Part shown: one piece after another, positions 53,558-62,400 of the stretch
Layout: each line of letters starts with the position of its first letter
Numbering within the stretch: the stretch's first letter is position 1
Translations under genes and position numbers: made by a program
Assembly: GCF_000020665.1 (NCBI RefSeq)
Contig: NC_011071.1
Span: forward strand, 362,501-426,500
Source: Stenotrophomonas maltophilia R551-3
Lineage (GTDB): Bacteria; Pseudomonadota; Gammaproteobacteria; Xanthomonadales; Xanthomonadaceae
Length of the DNA: 64,000 nucleotides
Direction of reading: 5' to 3'
The notes under the pieces: generated by a model
What the model was told of the DNA's origin: nothing
Databases searched by the model: none
The model's input: only the letters and a program-made list of their open reading frames with translations

Positions 53558-54046
53558 ATGAACGTCCGACTGCGCGCACTGTTGTTGTCCCTGCTGCTGG
53601 CGCCGGCCACCGTGCTGGCCCAGCAGACCGCCGAGCGTTCGGCCGCCTACGAGGTGGAAACCGGTGACCGCTGGGTCGATGCCCAGCTGCAGGACATCAA
53701 TCACTACGCCGAACGCTACCCGGACGCCTTCCTCGATGAAGTGTCGCGCTATGCCGGCGTGCCGCGCGGCTACATCAGCGCGCTGTTCACCACCCATGGC
53801 TGGCAGGCCGGGGACATCTACTTCGCCTGCTTCTGGGCCAAGGCCAGCGGCCAGACCTGCCGCGACAGCGTGCGCGCCTTCAGCCAGGACCCGGAGGGCG
53901 GCTGGGAGACGGTGGTGAAGCGCATGCCGACCAAGCCGGACAACCTGCATTACCGCGCCGTGCGCCATGCCATCGTGGCCAGCTACCAGCACTGGGACCG
54001 GCCGATCACCCTGGATGCCACCCTGAAGCGCCAGCTGAAGCGGTAG
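53558..54046 (+). CDS. hypothetical exported protein
   Basis: A 162-residue protein with a signal peptide (LLLSLLLAPATVLAQ). The mature part is rich in aromatic residues and has two cysteines (FACFWAKASGQTC) that could pair. No family name could be given. It is preceded by a leaderless-type promoter and has no ribosome site. Its TAG stop is the TAG of the SMAG repeat that follows. Confidence 0.78.
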   Translation: MNVRLRALLLSLLLAPATVLAQQTAERSAAYEVETGDRWVDAQLQDINHYAERYPDAFLDEVSRYAGVPRGYISALFTTHGWQAGDIYFACFWAKASGQTCRDSVRAFSQDPEGGWETVVKRMPTKPDNLHYRAVRHAIVASYQHWDRPITLDATLKRQLKR

Positions 54047-54112
54047 CGCCGGGCCACGCCCGGCGAGCGCGCAGCGCGGCCCTGGAATCCGCCGGGCATG
54101 GCCCGGCGCTAC
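54043..54112. repeat. SMAG dimer at a stop codon
   Basis: GTAGCGCCGGGCCACGCCCGG and an inverted GCCGGGCATGGCCCGGCGCTAC. The first TAG ends the preceding gene. Confidence 0.88.
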
Positions 54113-54208
54113 CCATATTTCTCATGTTGCTCTGCATATCGCCGCGGCCCCGCGCTCCGGCGACAATACGGGTTCTCGCTGTTCCCCGTTCCCGTAATCG
54201 AGTGACTG

Positions 54209-55573
54209 ATGAGCGCCTCTTTCGTTTCGCCTGATGTGATCCGCCGCCTGTTCGCGCAGGCCATGTCCCGCATGTACCGCACCGAAGTGCCGCTGTACGG
54301 CACGCTGGTGGAACTGGTGGAGCGGATCAACGCGCAGGTGCTTGACCAGGACCCTGCGCTGGCCGCGCAGCTGCAGCGCAACGACGAGCGCGCGCGCCTG
54401 GATGAAGAGCGCCACGGCGCGATCCGGGTCGGCACCGTGCAGGAACTGGCCACGCTGCGCCGCCTGTTCGCGGTGATGGGCATGTACCCGGTGGGCTACT
54501 ACGACCTGTCGGTGGCCGGCGTGCCGGTGCACTCCACCGCGTTCCGCCCGCTCACCGGTGCCGCGCTGGCGCAGAACCCGTTCCGCGTGTTCACCTCGCT
54601 GCTGCGCCTGGAGCTGATCGAAGACGAAACCCTGCGTGCCGAGTCGGCAAAGATCCTGGCACGTCGCCGCATCTTCACCGACGGCGCGCTGGCGCTGATC
54701 GACCAGGCCGAGCGTGACGGCGGGCTGTCGCAGGCCGACGCCGAGCGCTTTGTCGATGAAGCCTTGGAAACCTTCCGTTGGCACGGCGATGCCACCGTCG
54801 ATCTGCCGACCTACCACGCGCTGCACAACGCGCACCGGCTGGTGGCCGACGTGGTCAGCTTCCGCGGCCCGCACATCAACCACCTGACCCCGCGCACGCT
54901 GGACATCGATGCCGCGCAGGCCGCGATGATCGAATACGGCATGGCCGCCAAGGCGGTGATCGAAGGCCCGCCGCGCCGCGCCTGCCCGATCCTGCTGCGG
55001 CAGACCAGTTTCAAGGCACTGGAAGAAGCCGTGCAGTTCCCGGACAGCGAAGGTGGCGATGCCGGTACCCATACCGCGCGCTTCGGCGAGATCGAACAGC
55101 GTGGCCTTGCGCTGACCCCGAAGGGCCGCGCGCTGTACGACCAGCTGCTGTCGCAGGCACGCGATGCCGGTGGCGAAGGCAGCACTGGTGGCGACTACGG
55201 CCAGCGCCTGCAGGCGGTGTTCGCCAGCTTCCCGGATGACCATGACACGCTGCGCCAGGAAGGCCTGGGCTATTACCGCTACCAGCTGACCGACGCTGGC
55301 CGCGCTGCGCCGGAACGCGTGGCTGATCTGCCAGCTGAAGTGCTGGTGGCCGCGGGCCTGGCCACCGCCGACCCGATCGTCTACGAGGATTTCCTGCCGG
55401 TCAGTGCCGCAGGCATCTTCCAGTCGAACCTGGGCGGTGAAGAACAGCGCGCCTATGCCGCACATGCCAACCGCGAAGCCTTCGAGCAGGCGCTGGGCGT
55501 GGCGGTGCATGACGAGTTCGAGATCTACGAGCGGCTGCAGGCCGAATCGCTGGCGGCGCTGCGCACCGCGTGA
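54209..55573 (+). CDS. hglS: 2-oxoadipate dioxygenase/decarboxylase (HglS, DUF1338)
   Basis: A 454-residue iron enzyme of the DUF1338/YdcJ family, which converts 2-oxoadipate to 2-hydroxyglutarate in D-lysine catabolism. Candidate Fe ligands are the His in ERHGAIRVGT (about 70), the His in GPHINHLTPR (about 229) and the Glu in ARFGEIEQRG (about 293). The length matches the family. It stands alone between repeat clusters, so its pathway partners are elsewhere. Confidence 0.9.
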   Translation: MSASFVSPDVIRRLFAQAMSRMYRTEVPLYGTLVELVERINAQVLDQDPALAAQLQRNDERARLDEERHGAIRVGTVQELATLRRLFAVMGMYPVGYYDLSVAGVPVHSTAFRPLTGAALAQNPFRVFTSLLRLELIEDETLRAESAKILARRRIFTDGALALIDQAERDGGLSQADAERFVDEALETFRWHGDATVDLPTYHALHNAHRLVADVVSFRGPHINHLTPRTLDIDAAQAAMIEYGMAAKAVIEGPPRRACPILLRQTSFKALEEAVQFPDSEGGDAGTHTARFGEIEQRGLALTPKGRALYDQLLSQARDAGGEGSTGGDYGQRLQAVFASFPDDHDTLRQEGLGYYRYQLTDAGRAAPERVADLPAEVLVAAGLATADPIVYEDFLPVSAAGIFQSNLGGEEQRAYAAHANREAFEQALGVAVHDEFEIYERLQAESLAALRTA

Positions 55574-55575
55574 AG

Positions 55576-55630
55576 GTAGAGCCGGCCGCTGGCCGGCTGT
55601 TCTGGGGAGCCGGCCAGCGGCCGGCTCTAC
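55576..55630. repeat. SMAG dimer
   Basis: GTAGAGCCGGCCGCTGGCCGG and an inverted CCGGCCAGCGGCCGGCTCTAC, right after hglS. Confidence 0.9.
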
Positions 55631-55645
55631 CCGATGTCCGTACCT

Positions 55646-55684
55646 GGGGTCAGAGCCCTTTCCAATGGAAAGGGATCCGACCCC
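55646..55684. repeat. GGGGTC-type hairpin, copy 3
   Basis: GGGGTCAGAGCCCTTTCC and partner GGAAAGGGATCCGACCCC, between convergent genes. Confidence 0.82.
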
Positions 55685-55692
55685 GACGGCGA

Positions 55693-57207
55693 TCAGCCCT
55701 TCATCGTGCCGGTATCCAGCCAACGCTGGTGCCACGACAGCGCTTCCGGCAGCAAGTGCGGGGTGTGCTTGCCGTAGCTCTCGCGGCTGGCGCGGTCGAA
55801 GTAATCCTGCAGCTGCGGACGGAAATCCGGATGCGCGCAGTTGTCGATCAGCACCTGCGCGCGCTTGCGCGGGGTCAGGCCACGCAGGTCGGCCAGGCCC
55901 TGTTCGGTGACGATCACCGACACGTCGTGCTCGGTGTGGTCGACATGGCTGGCCATCGGCACGATCGCCGAAATGGTGCCGTTCTTCGCGGTGGACGGGC
56001 TCAGGAACGCTGACAGGAAACCATTGCGGGCAAAGTCACCCGAACCGCCGATGCCGTTCATGATCCGCGTGCCCATCACGTGCGTCGAATTGACGTTGCC
56101 GTAGATGTCCACCTCGATCATGCCGTTCATGCCGATGCAGCCCAGGCGGCGCACCAGTTCCGGATGGTTGGAGATTTCCTGCGTGCGCATGATGATGCGC
56201 TCGCGGTAGAAATCGATGTTCTCCTTGAACGTCTCGTTGGCCTGCGGGCTCAGCGCGAAGCCGGTGCACGAGGCGTAGCTCAGCACGCCGTCGCGCAGCA
56301 GATCGAGCATGCCGTCCTGGATCACTTCGGTGAACGCGGCCAGGTCGCGGAAGCCGCTCTTGGCCAGGCCGGCCAGCACGGCGTTGGGGATGTTGCCCAC
56401 GCCCGACTGCAGCGGCAGCAGGTTCGGCGGCAGGCGGCCCTTCTTCACCTCGTGCTTGAGGAATTCGATCAGGTGCGACGCGATCTGCTCGCTGGTCGCA
56501 TCGATCGGGCTGAACGGGCTGTTGCGGTCCGGGCCGTTGGTGCGCACCACGGCCACGATCTTGTCCGGGTCGCAGCGCAGCGCGGTGTCGCCGATGCGGT
56601 CGTTGGCGTTCACCAGCGGAATCGGCTTGCGGTGCGGCGGCAGCGCGGTGCCGTAGTAGATGTCATGCATGCCGTCGACGCCGGCCGGCTGCCATTCGTT
56701 GACCTCGACGATCACCTTCTTGGCCAGGTCCAGCCAGGTCTTGTTGTTGCCGACCGAGGTGGAGGGCACCAGCGAACCATCCTCGCGGATGGCCGAGACC
56801 TCGATCACGGCGGTATCGATCTCGCCATAGAAACCGAACCACACGTGCTGGGCCACGTGGCTGAGGTGGATGTCGATGTAATCCAGCTTGCCCTCGTTGA
56901 TGCGGTTGCGCGCATCCGGGTCGCTCTGGAACGGCATGCGCATGGCGATGCCATCGGCCTTGGCCAGCGCGCCATCGAGTTCCGGCGCGGTGGAGGCGCC
57001 AGTCATCAGGCTGATCTGGAAGGGCTGGCCCTGGGCATGCACCGCTTCGATGCGGCGGGCCAGTTCGACGGGAACGGCCTTGGGATACCCGGAGCCGGTA
57101 AAGCCGCTCATGGCCACGGTTTCACCGGGCTGGATCAGCGCGGCTGCGGCCTCCGCGGAGACCACGCGGTCACGAAGACGCGCGTTGGCGATGCGATCAA
57201 CAGACAT
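55693..57207 (-). CDS. acetyl-CoA hydrolase/succinate CoA-transferase family
   Basis: A 504-residue class I CoA-transferase of the Ach1/AarC/ScpC group, which typically moves CoA between acetyl-CoA and succinate. Visible motifs are GFTGSGYPKAVP near the N-terminus, LLPLQSGVGNIPNAVLAGL with the GxGN turn, the likely catalytic Glu in AFTEVIQDG, and VTEQGLADLRGLTPRKRA near the end. Length and motifs fit a transferase at least as well as a hydrolase. It is divergent from glnE across a 386-nt region with repeats and an orphan terminator. Confidence 0.92.
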   Translation of the reverse strand: MSVDRIANARLRDRVVSAEAAAALIQPGETVAMSGFTGSGYPKAVPVELARRIEAVHAQGQPFQISLMTGASTAPELDGALAKADGIAMRMPFQSDPDARNRINEGKLDYIDIHLSHVAQHVWFGFYGEIDTAVIEVSAIREDGSLVPSTSVGNNKTWLDLAKKVIVEVNEWQPAGVDGMHDIYYGTALPPHRKPIPLVNANDRIGDTALRCDPDKIVAVVRTNGPDRNSPFSPIDATSEQIASHLIEFLKHEVKKGRLPPNLLPLQSGVGNIPNAVLAGLAKSGFRDLAAFTEVIQDGMLDLLRDGVLSYASCTGFALSPQANETFKENIDFYRERIIMRTQEISNHPELVRRLGCIGMNGMIEVDIYGNVNSTHVMGTRIMNGIGGSGDFARNGFLSAFLSPSTAKNGTISAIVPMASHVDHTEHDVSVIVTEQGLADLRGLTPRKRAQVLIDNCAHPDFRPQLQDYFDRASRESYGKHTPHLLPEALSWHQRWLDTGTMKG

Positions 57208-57329
57208 GACGACACGTGTTGCTGGGGGGAATTCCGATTATCGGCCATCCTCATCCGTACGGGGGGTTCTACCTTCGTGGAATGGCTTTTCCCGCAGGGG
57301 TCACCCAAACCCGCCGGTTTTGTTTTGCA

Positions 57330-57432
57330 GTGCAGCGTGCAAAGTGCTTTCGCAGCCCGCACGATGGACCTGCATCCCGACGTGGGGGAGGGAGCAGAGC
57401 CCGCTGGCAGTTCGCTGCAAGCGGGCTTTTTT
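57330..57432 (+). ncRNA. possible small RNA with orphan terminator
   Basis: A strong intrinsic terminator (AGCCCGCT/AGCGGGCT with inner GCAG/CTGC and six T, 57398-57432) lies on the plus strand with no plus-strand gene before it; the upstream gene is divergent. The preceding 70-100 nt include GTGCAGCGTGCAAAGTGC and a G-rich GTGGGGGAGGGAG. No closed small reading frame is seen. The 5' end is a guess. Confidence 0.35.
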
Positions 57433-57470
57433 ATTGTCTGCCGTCCAGTATGAATACGCGGTTCCCATCG

Positions 57471-57511
57471 GGGGTCGGATCCTTTTGCCACAGGCAAAAG
57501 GCTCTGACCCC
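57471..57511. repeat. GGGGTC-type hairpin, copy 4
   Basis: GGGGTCGGATCCTTTTGCC and partner GGCAAAAGGCTCTGACCCC. Confidence 0.82.
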
Positions 57512-57538
57512 ACCAGGGGCATCAACCGGCGGCATCTC

Positions 57539-57579
57539 GGGGTCAGAGCCCTTCGCCGTTGGCAAAGGGATCCGACCCC
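57539..57579. repeat. GGGGTC-type hairpin, copy 5, at the glnE promoter
   Basis: GGGGTCAGAGCCCTTCGCC and partner GGCAAAGGGATCCGACCCC. Opposite orientation to the copy just upstream; ends 15 nt before glnE. Confidence 0.82.
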
Positions 57580-57587
57580 GCGAGAAT
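57559..57587 (+). promoter_or_regulatory. putative glnE promoter inside a repeat element
   Basis: TTGGCA (within repeat copy 5) and GAGAAT are exactly 17 nt apart, and the -10 box ends 6 nt before the glnE ATG, so the mRNA would be leaderless. Confidence 0.5.
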
Positions 57588-57593
57588 CAGCCC

Positions 57594-60389
57594 ATGACCC
57601 TCGCTCCCGCTGACCTGCCCGCCTCCCTGCAGCCTCTTGTCGACCGCGCTCTGGCGCGTCTGGCCCAGGTCCTGCCCGAGCCCATCCCGGCCAACCTGCT
57701 GCCGCTGCTAACCCGGCTGGCGGTGACCAGTGACTTCGCGCTGGACACCCTGGTGCGGCAACCGGCCTTGCTGGCACAGCTGGCCGCGCCCGGCTGCCCG
57801 CCGATCCCGGCGCCGGTGCTCGATCCTCTGCAGCCCAGCGACTGGCCGGCGCAGATACGGCGCTGGCGCACGGCAATGTCCACACGGCTGATCTGGCGTG
57901 ACCTGACCGGTCTGGACGACGTGGCGCAGACTCTGGCCGGTGCCACCGCCCTTGCCGAGGATTGCCTGCGGCTGGCGCTGGACGCCCTGCAGCAGGAATT
58001 CGCCCAGCGTCACGGCGTCATCGCCGATGAACACGGCATCCCGCAGCAGCTGGTGGTGTTCGGCCTTGGCAAGCTGGGCGGTGGCGAGCTCAACTTCAGT
58101 TCCGATGTGGACCTGGTCTACGCCTACCCGCAGGGTGGTGAATCCGATGGACCGCGTCCGTTGGCGGCGGAAGAATATTTCGCCCGTCTCGGCCAGCGCC
58201 TGGCCAAGCTGCTGGATGAAACCACCGTCGATGGCTTCAGCCACCGCGTCGACCTGCGCCTGCGTCCGTTCGGCAGCGCCGGCCGCGTTGCACTCTCGTT
58301 CGCGGCGATGGACCAGTATTTCCAGCGCGAGGGCCGTGATTGGGAGCGCTATGCGTGGCTGAAGGCGCGCGCGGTGGCCGGCGATATCGAGGCCGGTGAG
58401 GCGTGGCTGCAGACCCTGCGCCCGTTCGTGTACCGCCGCTACCTGGATTTCACCGCGCTCGATGGCCTGCGCGAAATGAAGGCGGCCATCACCGCCGAAG
58501 TCGCACGCCGCGAACTGCACGACGACATCAAGCGCGGCGCCGGTGGCATCCGCGAGATCGAATTCCTGTGCCAGGCGCTGCAGCTGATCCGCGGTGGTCG
58601 CGAACCGGCATTGCGCGAGCGTCGGCTGCTGGTGGCGCTGGACGCACTGGTGGCCGCCGGGCAGATCGCGCCCGAGGATGGCAGCGCGCTGCGCGAGGCC
58701 TACCTGTTCCTGCGGCGCCTGGAAAACCGCCTGCAGATGCTGCGTGACGCGCAGACTCACGTGCTGCCCAGCGACGCACTTGACCGCGAACGCATCGCTG
58801 TTGGGCTCGGGTATCCGGACTGGGAGGTGCTGCGCGCGGCGCTGGCCGTGCAGCAGCAACGGGTCAGTACCGAATTCGCCGCGCTGCTGGCACCGCGCAA
58901 GGGCCAGGCCGCGCCCGACGCACTGGCCAACTATTGGCGCAGCCTGCCCGAAGGCAGCAACGCACCGCTGCTGGCCGAAGCCGGTTTCCTCGATGCCAAC
59001 GGCGCCGACCAGTCGCTGCGCGATTTCGCCCAGGGCACCGGCGTGAAGTCGTTGTCCGATGCCGCGCGTGCGCGGCTGGATCGCGTACTGCCCGCGTTGC
59101 TGCATGCGGCCACGCGCTCGCCACAGCCCGATGCCGCGCTCAAGCGCGTGCTTGGCCTGCTGCAGGCGGTGCTGCGCCGGACCAGCTATCTCGCCTTGCT
59201 GGACGAACAGCCCAGCGCGCTGGCGCGGCTGGTGGACGTGCTGGCGCGCAGCGCGTTGCTGGCCGAGCGCCTGGCAGCGTATCCGCTGCTGCTGGACGAA
59301 CTGCTGGACGTGCGCGTGTCCGGGCCGATGCCGGATGCGGCTGGCATGCTGGCCGAGTGCCAGCAGGTGCTGGCGGTGGAAGATCCCGAATCCGCACTGC
59401 GCTGGCTCAATGAAACGCGGCTGGCACTCAGCTTCCGCATGGCGATGGCCACGCTGGATGGCCGCCAGGGCGCGGTCGACAGCACGCGTCAACTGGCCGA
59501 GCTGGCGCAGGCCGTGGTGGTCACCGTGTTGGCGATGGCCGAAGCGGACATGCATGCCGCACACGGCGAGATTCCCGGCGGACGTTTCGCGATCATCGGT
59601 TATGGCAGCCTCGGTGGTCTGGAGCTGGGCTTCGGTTCCGATCTGGACCTGGTGTTCCTGCACGACAACCCGGCCGGCGTAGACGCCAGTGATGGCGCGC
59701 GTCCGCTGGAACCGGGGCGCTGGTATGCGCGCCTGGCGCAGAAGGTGATGGCGCTGCTCGGTGCGGTGACCGCCGCCGGGCGCCTGTACGACATCGACGT
59801 GCGCCTGCGCCCGGATGGTGGCAAGGGTTCGCTGGTGTCTTCGTTGGCCAGTTACACCGAATACCAGCGCGAACGCGCGTGGACCTGGGAACACCAGGCG
59901 CTGGTGCGCGCGCGTGGCGTGGCCGGCGATGCCAGCCTGCTGGCCGACTTCGAGCAGGTGCGTGCGCAGACGCTTGGGCGTGAGCGCGACACCGGTGTGC
60001 TGTATGCGGACGTGCTGAAGATGCGCGGCCGCATGCGCACCGAACTGGACCGCAGCGATGCCGCGCGGCTGGACCTGAAGCAGGGCGCGGGTGGCGTGGT
60101 GGACCTGGAGTTCCTGCTGCAGACCGGCGTGTTGGCGCGTAGCGCCCGGCATGCAGCGCTGCTGCAGCCGCGCGACACGCCGTCGTTGATCGATGCGTTG
60201 GCGGTTGCGGAATTCCTGCCGGAAGACACCGCGCAGGCGCTGCATGGAGCACATGCCACGTTGCTGGATGTGGGCCTGGCCTGCACCCTGGACCGGCGCC
60301 CGCGGCTGGCACCGACCACGCCCGCGATTGAAGAGGCGTGTGCGGCGATTACGGCAGCGTGCATCGCCGCGGAGCTGCCGTTCGCCTGA
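57594..60389 (+). CDS. glnE: glutamine synthetase adenylyltransferase/deadenylase
   Basis: A 931-residue bifunctional enzyme that adds or removes AMP on glutamine synthetase in response to PII and glutamine. Both nucleotidyltransferase domains are intact: [22 protein letters not shown] (about residue 155, deadenylation half) and [22 protein letters not shown] (about 670, adenylation half), each followed by a GlnE helical domain with [13 protein letters not shown] or [13 protein letters not shown]. There is no ribosome site and the start is likely leaderless. Confidence 0.96.
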   Translation: MTLAPADLPASLQPLVDRALARLAQVLPEPIPANLLPLLTRLAVTSDFALDTLVRQPALLAQLAAPGCPPIPAPVLDPLQPSDWPAQIRRWRTAMSTRLIWRDLTGLDDVAQTLAGATALAEDCLRLALDALQQEFAQRHGVIADEHGIPQQLVVFGLGKLGGGELNFSSDVDLVYAYPQGGESDGPRPLAAEEYFARLGQRLAKLLDETTVDGFSHRVDLRLRPFGSAGRVALSFAAMDQYFQREGRDWERYAWLKARAVAGDIEAGEAWLQTLRPFVYRRYLDFTALDGLREMKAAITAEVARRELHDDIKRGAGGIREIEFLCQALQLIRGGREPALRERRLLVALDALVAAGQIAPEDGSALREAYLFLRRLENRLQMLRDAQTHVLPSDALDRERIAVGLGYPDWEVLRAALAVQQQRVSTEFAALLAPRKGQAAPDALANYWRSLPEGSNAPLLAEAGFLDANGADQSLRDFAQGTGVKSLSDAARARLDRVLPALLHAATRSPQPDAALKRVLGLLQAVLRRTSYLALLDEQPSALARLVDVLARSALLAERLAAYPLLLDELLDVRVSGPMPDAAGMLAECQQVLAVEDPESALRWLNETRLALSFRMAMATLDGRQGAVDSTRQLAELAQAVVVTVLAMAEADMHAAHGEIPGGRFAIIGYGSLGGLELGFGSDLDLVFLHDNPAGVDASDGARPLEPGRWYARLAQKVMALLGAVTAAGRLYDIDVRLRPDGGKGSLVSSLASYTEYQRERAWTWEHQALVRARGVAGDASLLADFEQVRAQTLGRERDTGVLYADVLKMRGRMRTELDRSDAARLDLKQGAGGVVDLEFLLQTGVLARSARHAALLQPRDTPSLIDALAVAEFLPEDTAQALHGAHATLLDVGLACTLDRRPRLAPTTPAIEEACAAITAACIAAELPFA

Positions 60390-60417
60390 GTGGGTGCAAA
60401 TGCTGCAACAACTTTGG

Positions 60418-60690
60418 GTGGCTGCCGACCGTTGGTCGGCACAATCTGTCGGCAGCGATGGGTTCTGCAGGGCGTGCCGACCAACGGTCGGCACCCACCG
60501 GATCAATGGTCCTGCGGATGGCCCACCGGATCAATGATCTGAGCGTTGGCCCGCTGTTGGTAGGTGCCGACCGTTGGTCGGCACAATCTGTCAGCAGCGA
60601 TGAACGCTGAAGGAACGTGCCGACCAACAGTCGGCACCCACCGGGTTCAAGGTGTGTGCCAACCAAGGTTGGCACCTACCAGAGCAACGG
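60418..60690. repeat. array of SMAG-like hairpins
   Basis: This fills the 304-nt gap after glnE. Units are TGCCGACCGTTGGTCGGCAC, GTGCCGACCAACGGTCGGCAC, a second pair of the same type about 140 nt later, and a final GTGCCAACCAAGGTTGGCACC. The two pairs share flanks (CAATCTGTC and CACCCACCGG), so a block was duplicated. Spacers are not unique and of unequal length, so it is not a CRISPR array. Confidence 0.85.
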
Positions 60691-60693
60691 CGG

Positions 60694-61254
60694 TCAGCTG
60701 GTGGTGCGCAGCGGCGCCATCTTCCACAACAGCGCGCGGAATGGGGCCAGCAGGCAGACGCCGATCGCCAGCTTCACCGCCAGGTCGCCGGCAGCCCAGC
60801 TCACCCACGGCAGGGTCGAACCGGCAAACGCGATCGACCAGAAAATGGTGGTATCCACCGTCGCGCTGCAGGTGGTGGCCACCATCGGTGCGCGCCACCA
60901 GCTGCCACGGCGCAGGCGGTCGAACACGGTGATGTCCAGCAGCTGCGCCACGATGAAGGCCGAGCACGAGGCAATGGCGATGCGCGGGGTGGCCACCCAG
61001 ATCGACAGCAGTACCGCCACCGCAAAACCAATCCACGCCACGCGGCGGGCGGGGCCCGGGCCGAAGCGGCGGTTGATCAGGTTGCTGACCAGGAACGCGA
61101 CCGGGTAACTGAAAGCACCCCAGGTCAGCCAATCGTTGATCGGGTACTGCACCAGTACGTTGGACAGCAGCACCACCGCGCCCATGGCCAGCACCGCCAG
61201 CACCAGGGCGCGGGCGGTCAACGGGGCAAACACAGGGGCAGGACGCACGGACAT
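60694..61254 (-). CDS. yhhQ: queuosine precursor transporter YhhQ
   Basis: A 186-residue membrane protein of the VUT/DUF165 family that imports preQ0 or preQ1 for queuosine synthesis. About six helices, with the family features SYPVAFLVSNLINRRFG and the late VDTTIFWSIAFAG. The ATG reading MSVRPAP was taken; a TTG 18 nt upstream is possible, and neither has a good ribosome site. Confidence 0.92.
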   Translation of the reverse strand: MSVRPAPVFAPLTARALVLAVLAMGAVVLLSNVLVQYPINDWLTWGAFSYPVAFLVSNLINRRFGPGPARRVAWIGFAVAVLLSIWVATPRIAIASCSAFIVAQLLDITVFDRLRRGSWWRAPMVATTCSATVDTTIFWSIAFAGSTLPWVSWAAGDLAVKLAIGVCLLAPFRALLWKMAPLRTTS

Positions 61255-61329
61255 GGCGAGCCAGGGGGACAAAGGGGATCGCCCATTATCCGCCCGGCCC
61301 GCGGTAATGCCAAAACCGGCCGTTCAGCT

Positions 61330-61845
61330 TTACAGCGTTTCGCTCATCACATCGCCGGCGGCATAGGCGGTCGGTACATAGGCCAGCGCCTGGCCCTGCG
61401 CGCTCTTCACGGTCCAGCCGGCACCCGCGTCGGTCGGGTCGAAGCGCACCTGCTGGCCGACGACGAAACCGGCAATCGGGTCATCGCCTGCAGCCGCCGG
61501 CCATTGCAGCGTTGCGGTCTGGTCGGCCTTGCCGGGCACCTGCAGGTGCACCTGGCGATCACCGGCTGGCGTGGTGGCGACCTGCTTCACTTCCATCGGT
61601 GGCAGCGGCACCGCCGGCGTGCGTGCGGCGACCTTGCCGTTGCGCTCGCTGGCCTTGAACGGGGCCTTGGACAGTTCGGCCAGTCCCATCGACGTGGCCA
61701 ACGGAATCGACAGCACGATCAGCGACGTGACCAACACGCTGGTCTGGCCGCTGTTCAACTGCGGCGCGGCGCCGGCATGGACGGTGGGCACCACCAGCGC
61801 CGAAAGCAGCAGGGCAGTGGCGGGAACGCGCAGGCAACGGAACAT
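61330..61845 (-). CDS. exported protein paralogous to the next gene, third in the DUF2145 operon
   Basis: A 171-residue protein of unknown function with a signal peptide (LLLSALVVPTVHA-G) and a hydrophobic segment at about 37-55 (SVLVTSLIVLSIPLATSMGL) that may be a membrane helix. The last 85 residues form a domain also present in the upstream gene: VxQVATTxxGxR...GDPIAGFVVGQQVRFDPTDAGAGW...LAYVPTA. AGGAGG precedes the ATG, 32 nt after the upstream stop. Confidence 0.78.
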   Translation of the reverse strand: MFRCLRVPATALLLSALVVPTVHAGAAPQLNSGQTSVLVTSLIVLSIPLATSMGLAELSKAPFKASERNGKVAARTPAVPLPPMEVKQVATTPAGDRQVHLQVPGKADQTATLQWPAAAGDDPIAGFVVGQQVRFDPTDAGAGWTVKSAQGQALAYVPTAYAAGDVMSETL

Positions 61846-61877
61846 GGAGACCTCCTGGTCAGGGTGGGGACGGCGGC

Positions 61878-62381
61878 TCAGTGCCGGGTATCGAAGATGT
61901 CGCGCGGGCCGGTGGCCTCGGGCAGATATTCCAGTGGACGGCCCTGGTTGTCCTTCAACTGCCAGCCCTGGTCGGCGCCGGTCGGTTCGAAGTTCACGGT
62001 CTGGCCCACGGTGAACTGCACGGCGGGATCGCCGATGCCGCGCGGGTACTGCATCGATGCGGTGTTCTGCGGATCGTTGGCATCGCGCAGCAGCACTTCG
62101 CGGCGGCCATCCACGGTGGTGGCGATCGCACTCACCTGCATCTGCGGCAGCTTGATCTGCTGCGGGCGGGCCAGCGGCCGGCCAGCGTCGGCGGCATCCT
62201 GGGCTTCCTTCGCCGCCGCCGCGCGGGCCGACGTCACCATCTGTGTGGACATCTCCAGGCTCGGTCCCTGCGGGCCCGGGTCGTGGATGATCACGATGCG
62301 GCGCTCTGCATGAGCGGCCGTGGACCAGGCCAGGCTTGCGACGATCAGCATCGGCATCAGGACGGCGGGCAGGGTACGCAT
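61878..62381 (-). CDS. exported protein with the same C-terminal domain, second in the DUF2145 operon
   Basis: A 167-residue protein with a signal peptide (LIVASLAWSTAAHA-E) and unknown function. Its C-terminal half aligns by eye with the downstream gene: SAIATTVDGRREV, GDPAVQFTVGQTVNFEPTGADQGWQLKDNQGRPLEYLPEA. The N-terminal halves differ, which suggests domain duplication and divergence. AAGGAG precedes the ATG, 19 nt after the DUF2145 gene. Confidence 0.78.
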   Translation of the reverse strand: MRTLPAVLMPMLIVASLAWSTAAHAERRIVIIHDPGPQGPSLEMSTQMVTSARAAAAKEAQDAADAGRPLARPQQIKLPQMQVSAIATTVDGRREVLLRDANDPQNTASMQYPRGIGDPAVQFTVGQTVNFEPTGADQGWQLKDNQGRPLEYLPEATGPRDIFDTRH

Positions 62382-62400
62382 GTCGTTCTCCTTGCTGGAT

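Noticed and set aside
57708..60506. A 932-codon minus-strand frame opposite glnE
   Set aside because: Antisense artefact of high GC at third codon positions; low-complexity Gln/His/Arg composition.
60418..60690. CRISPR-like array
   Set aside because: Repeats are short inverted hairpins with unequal, non-unique spacers, and no cas gene is present.
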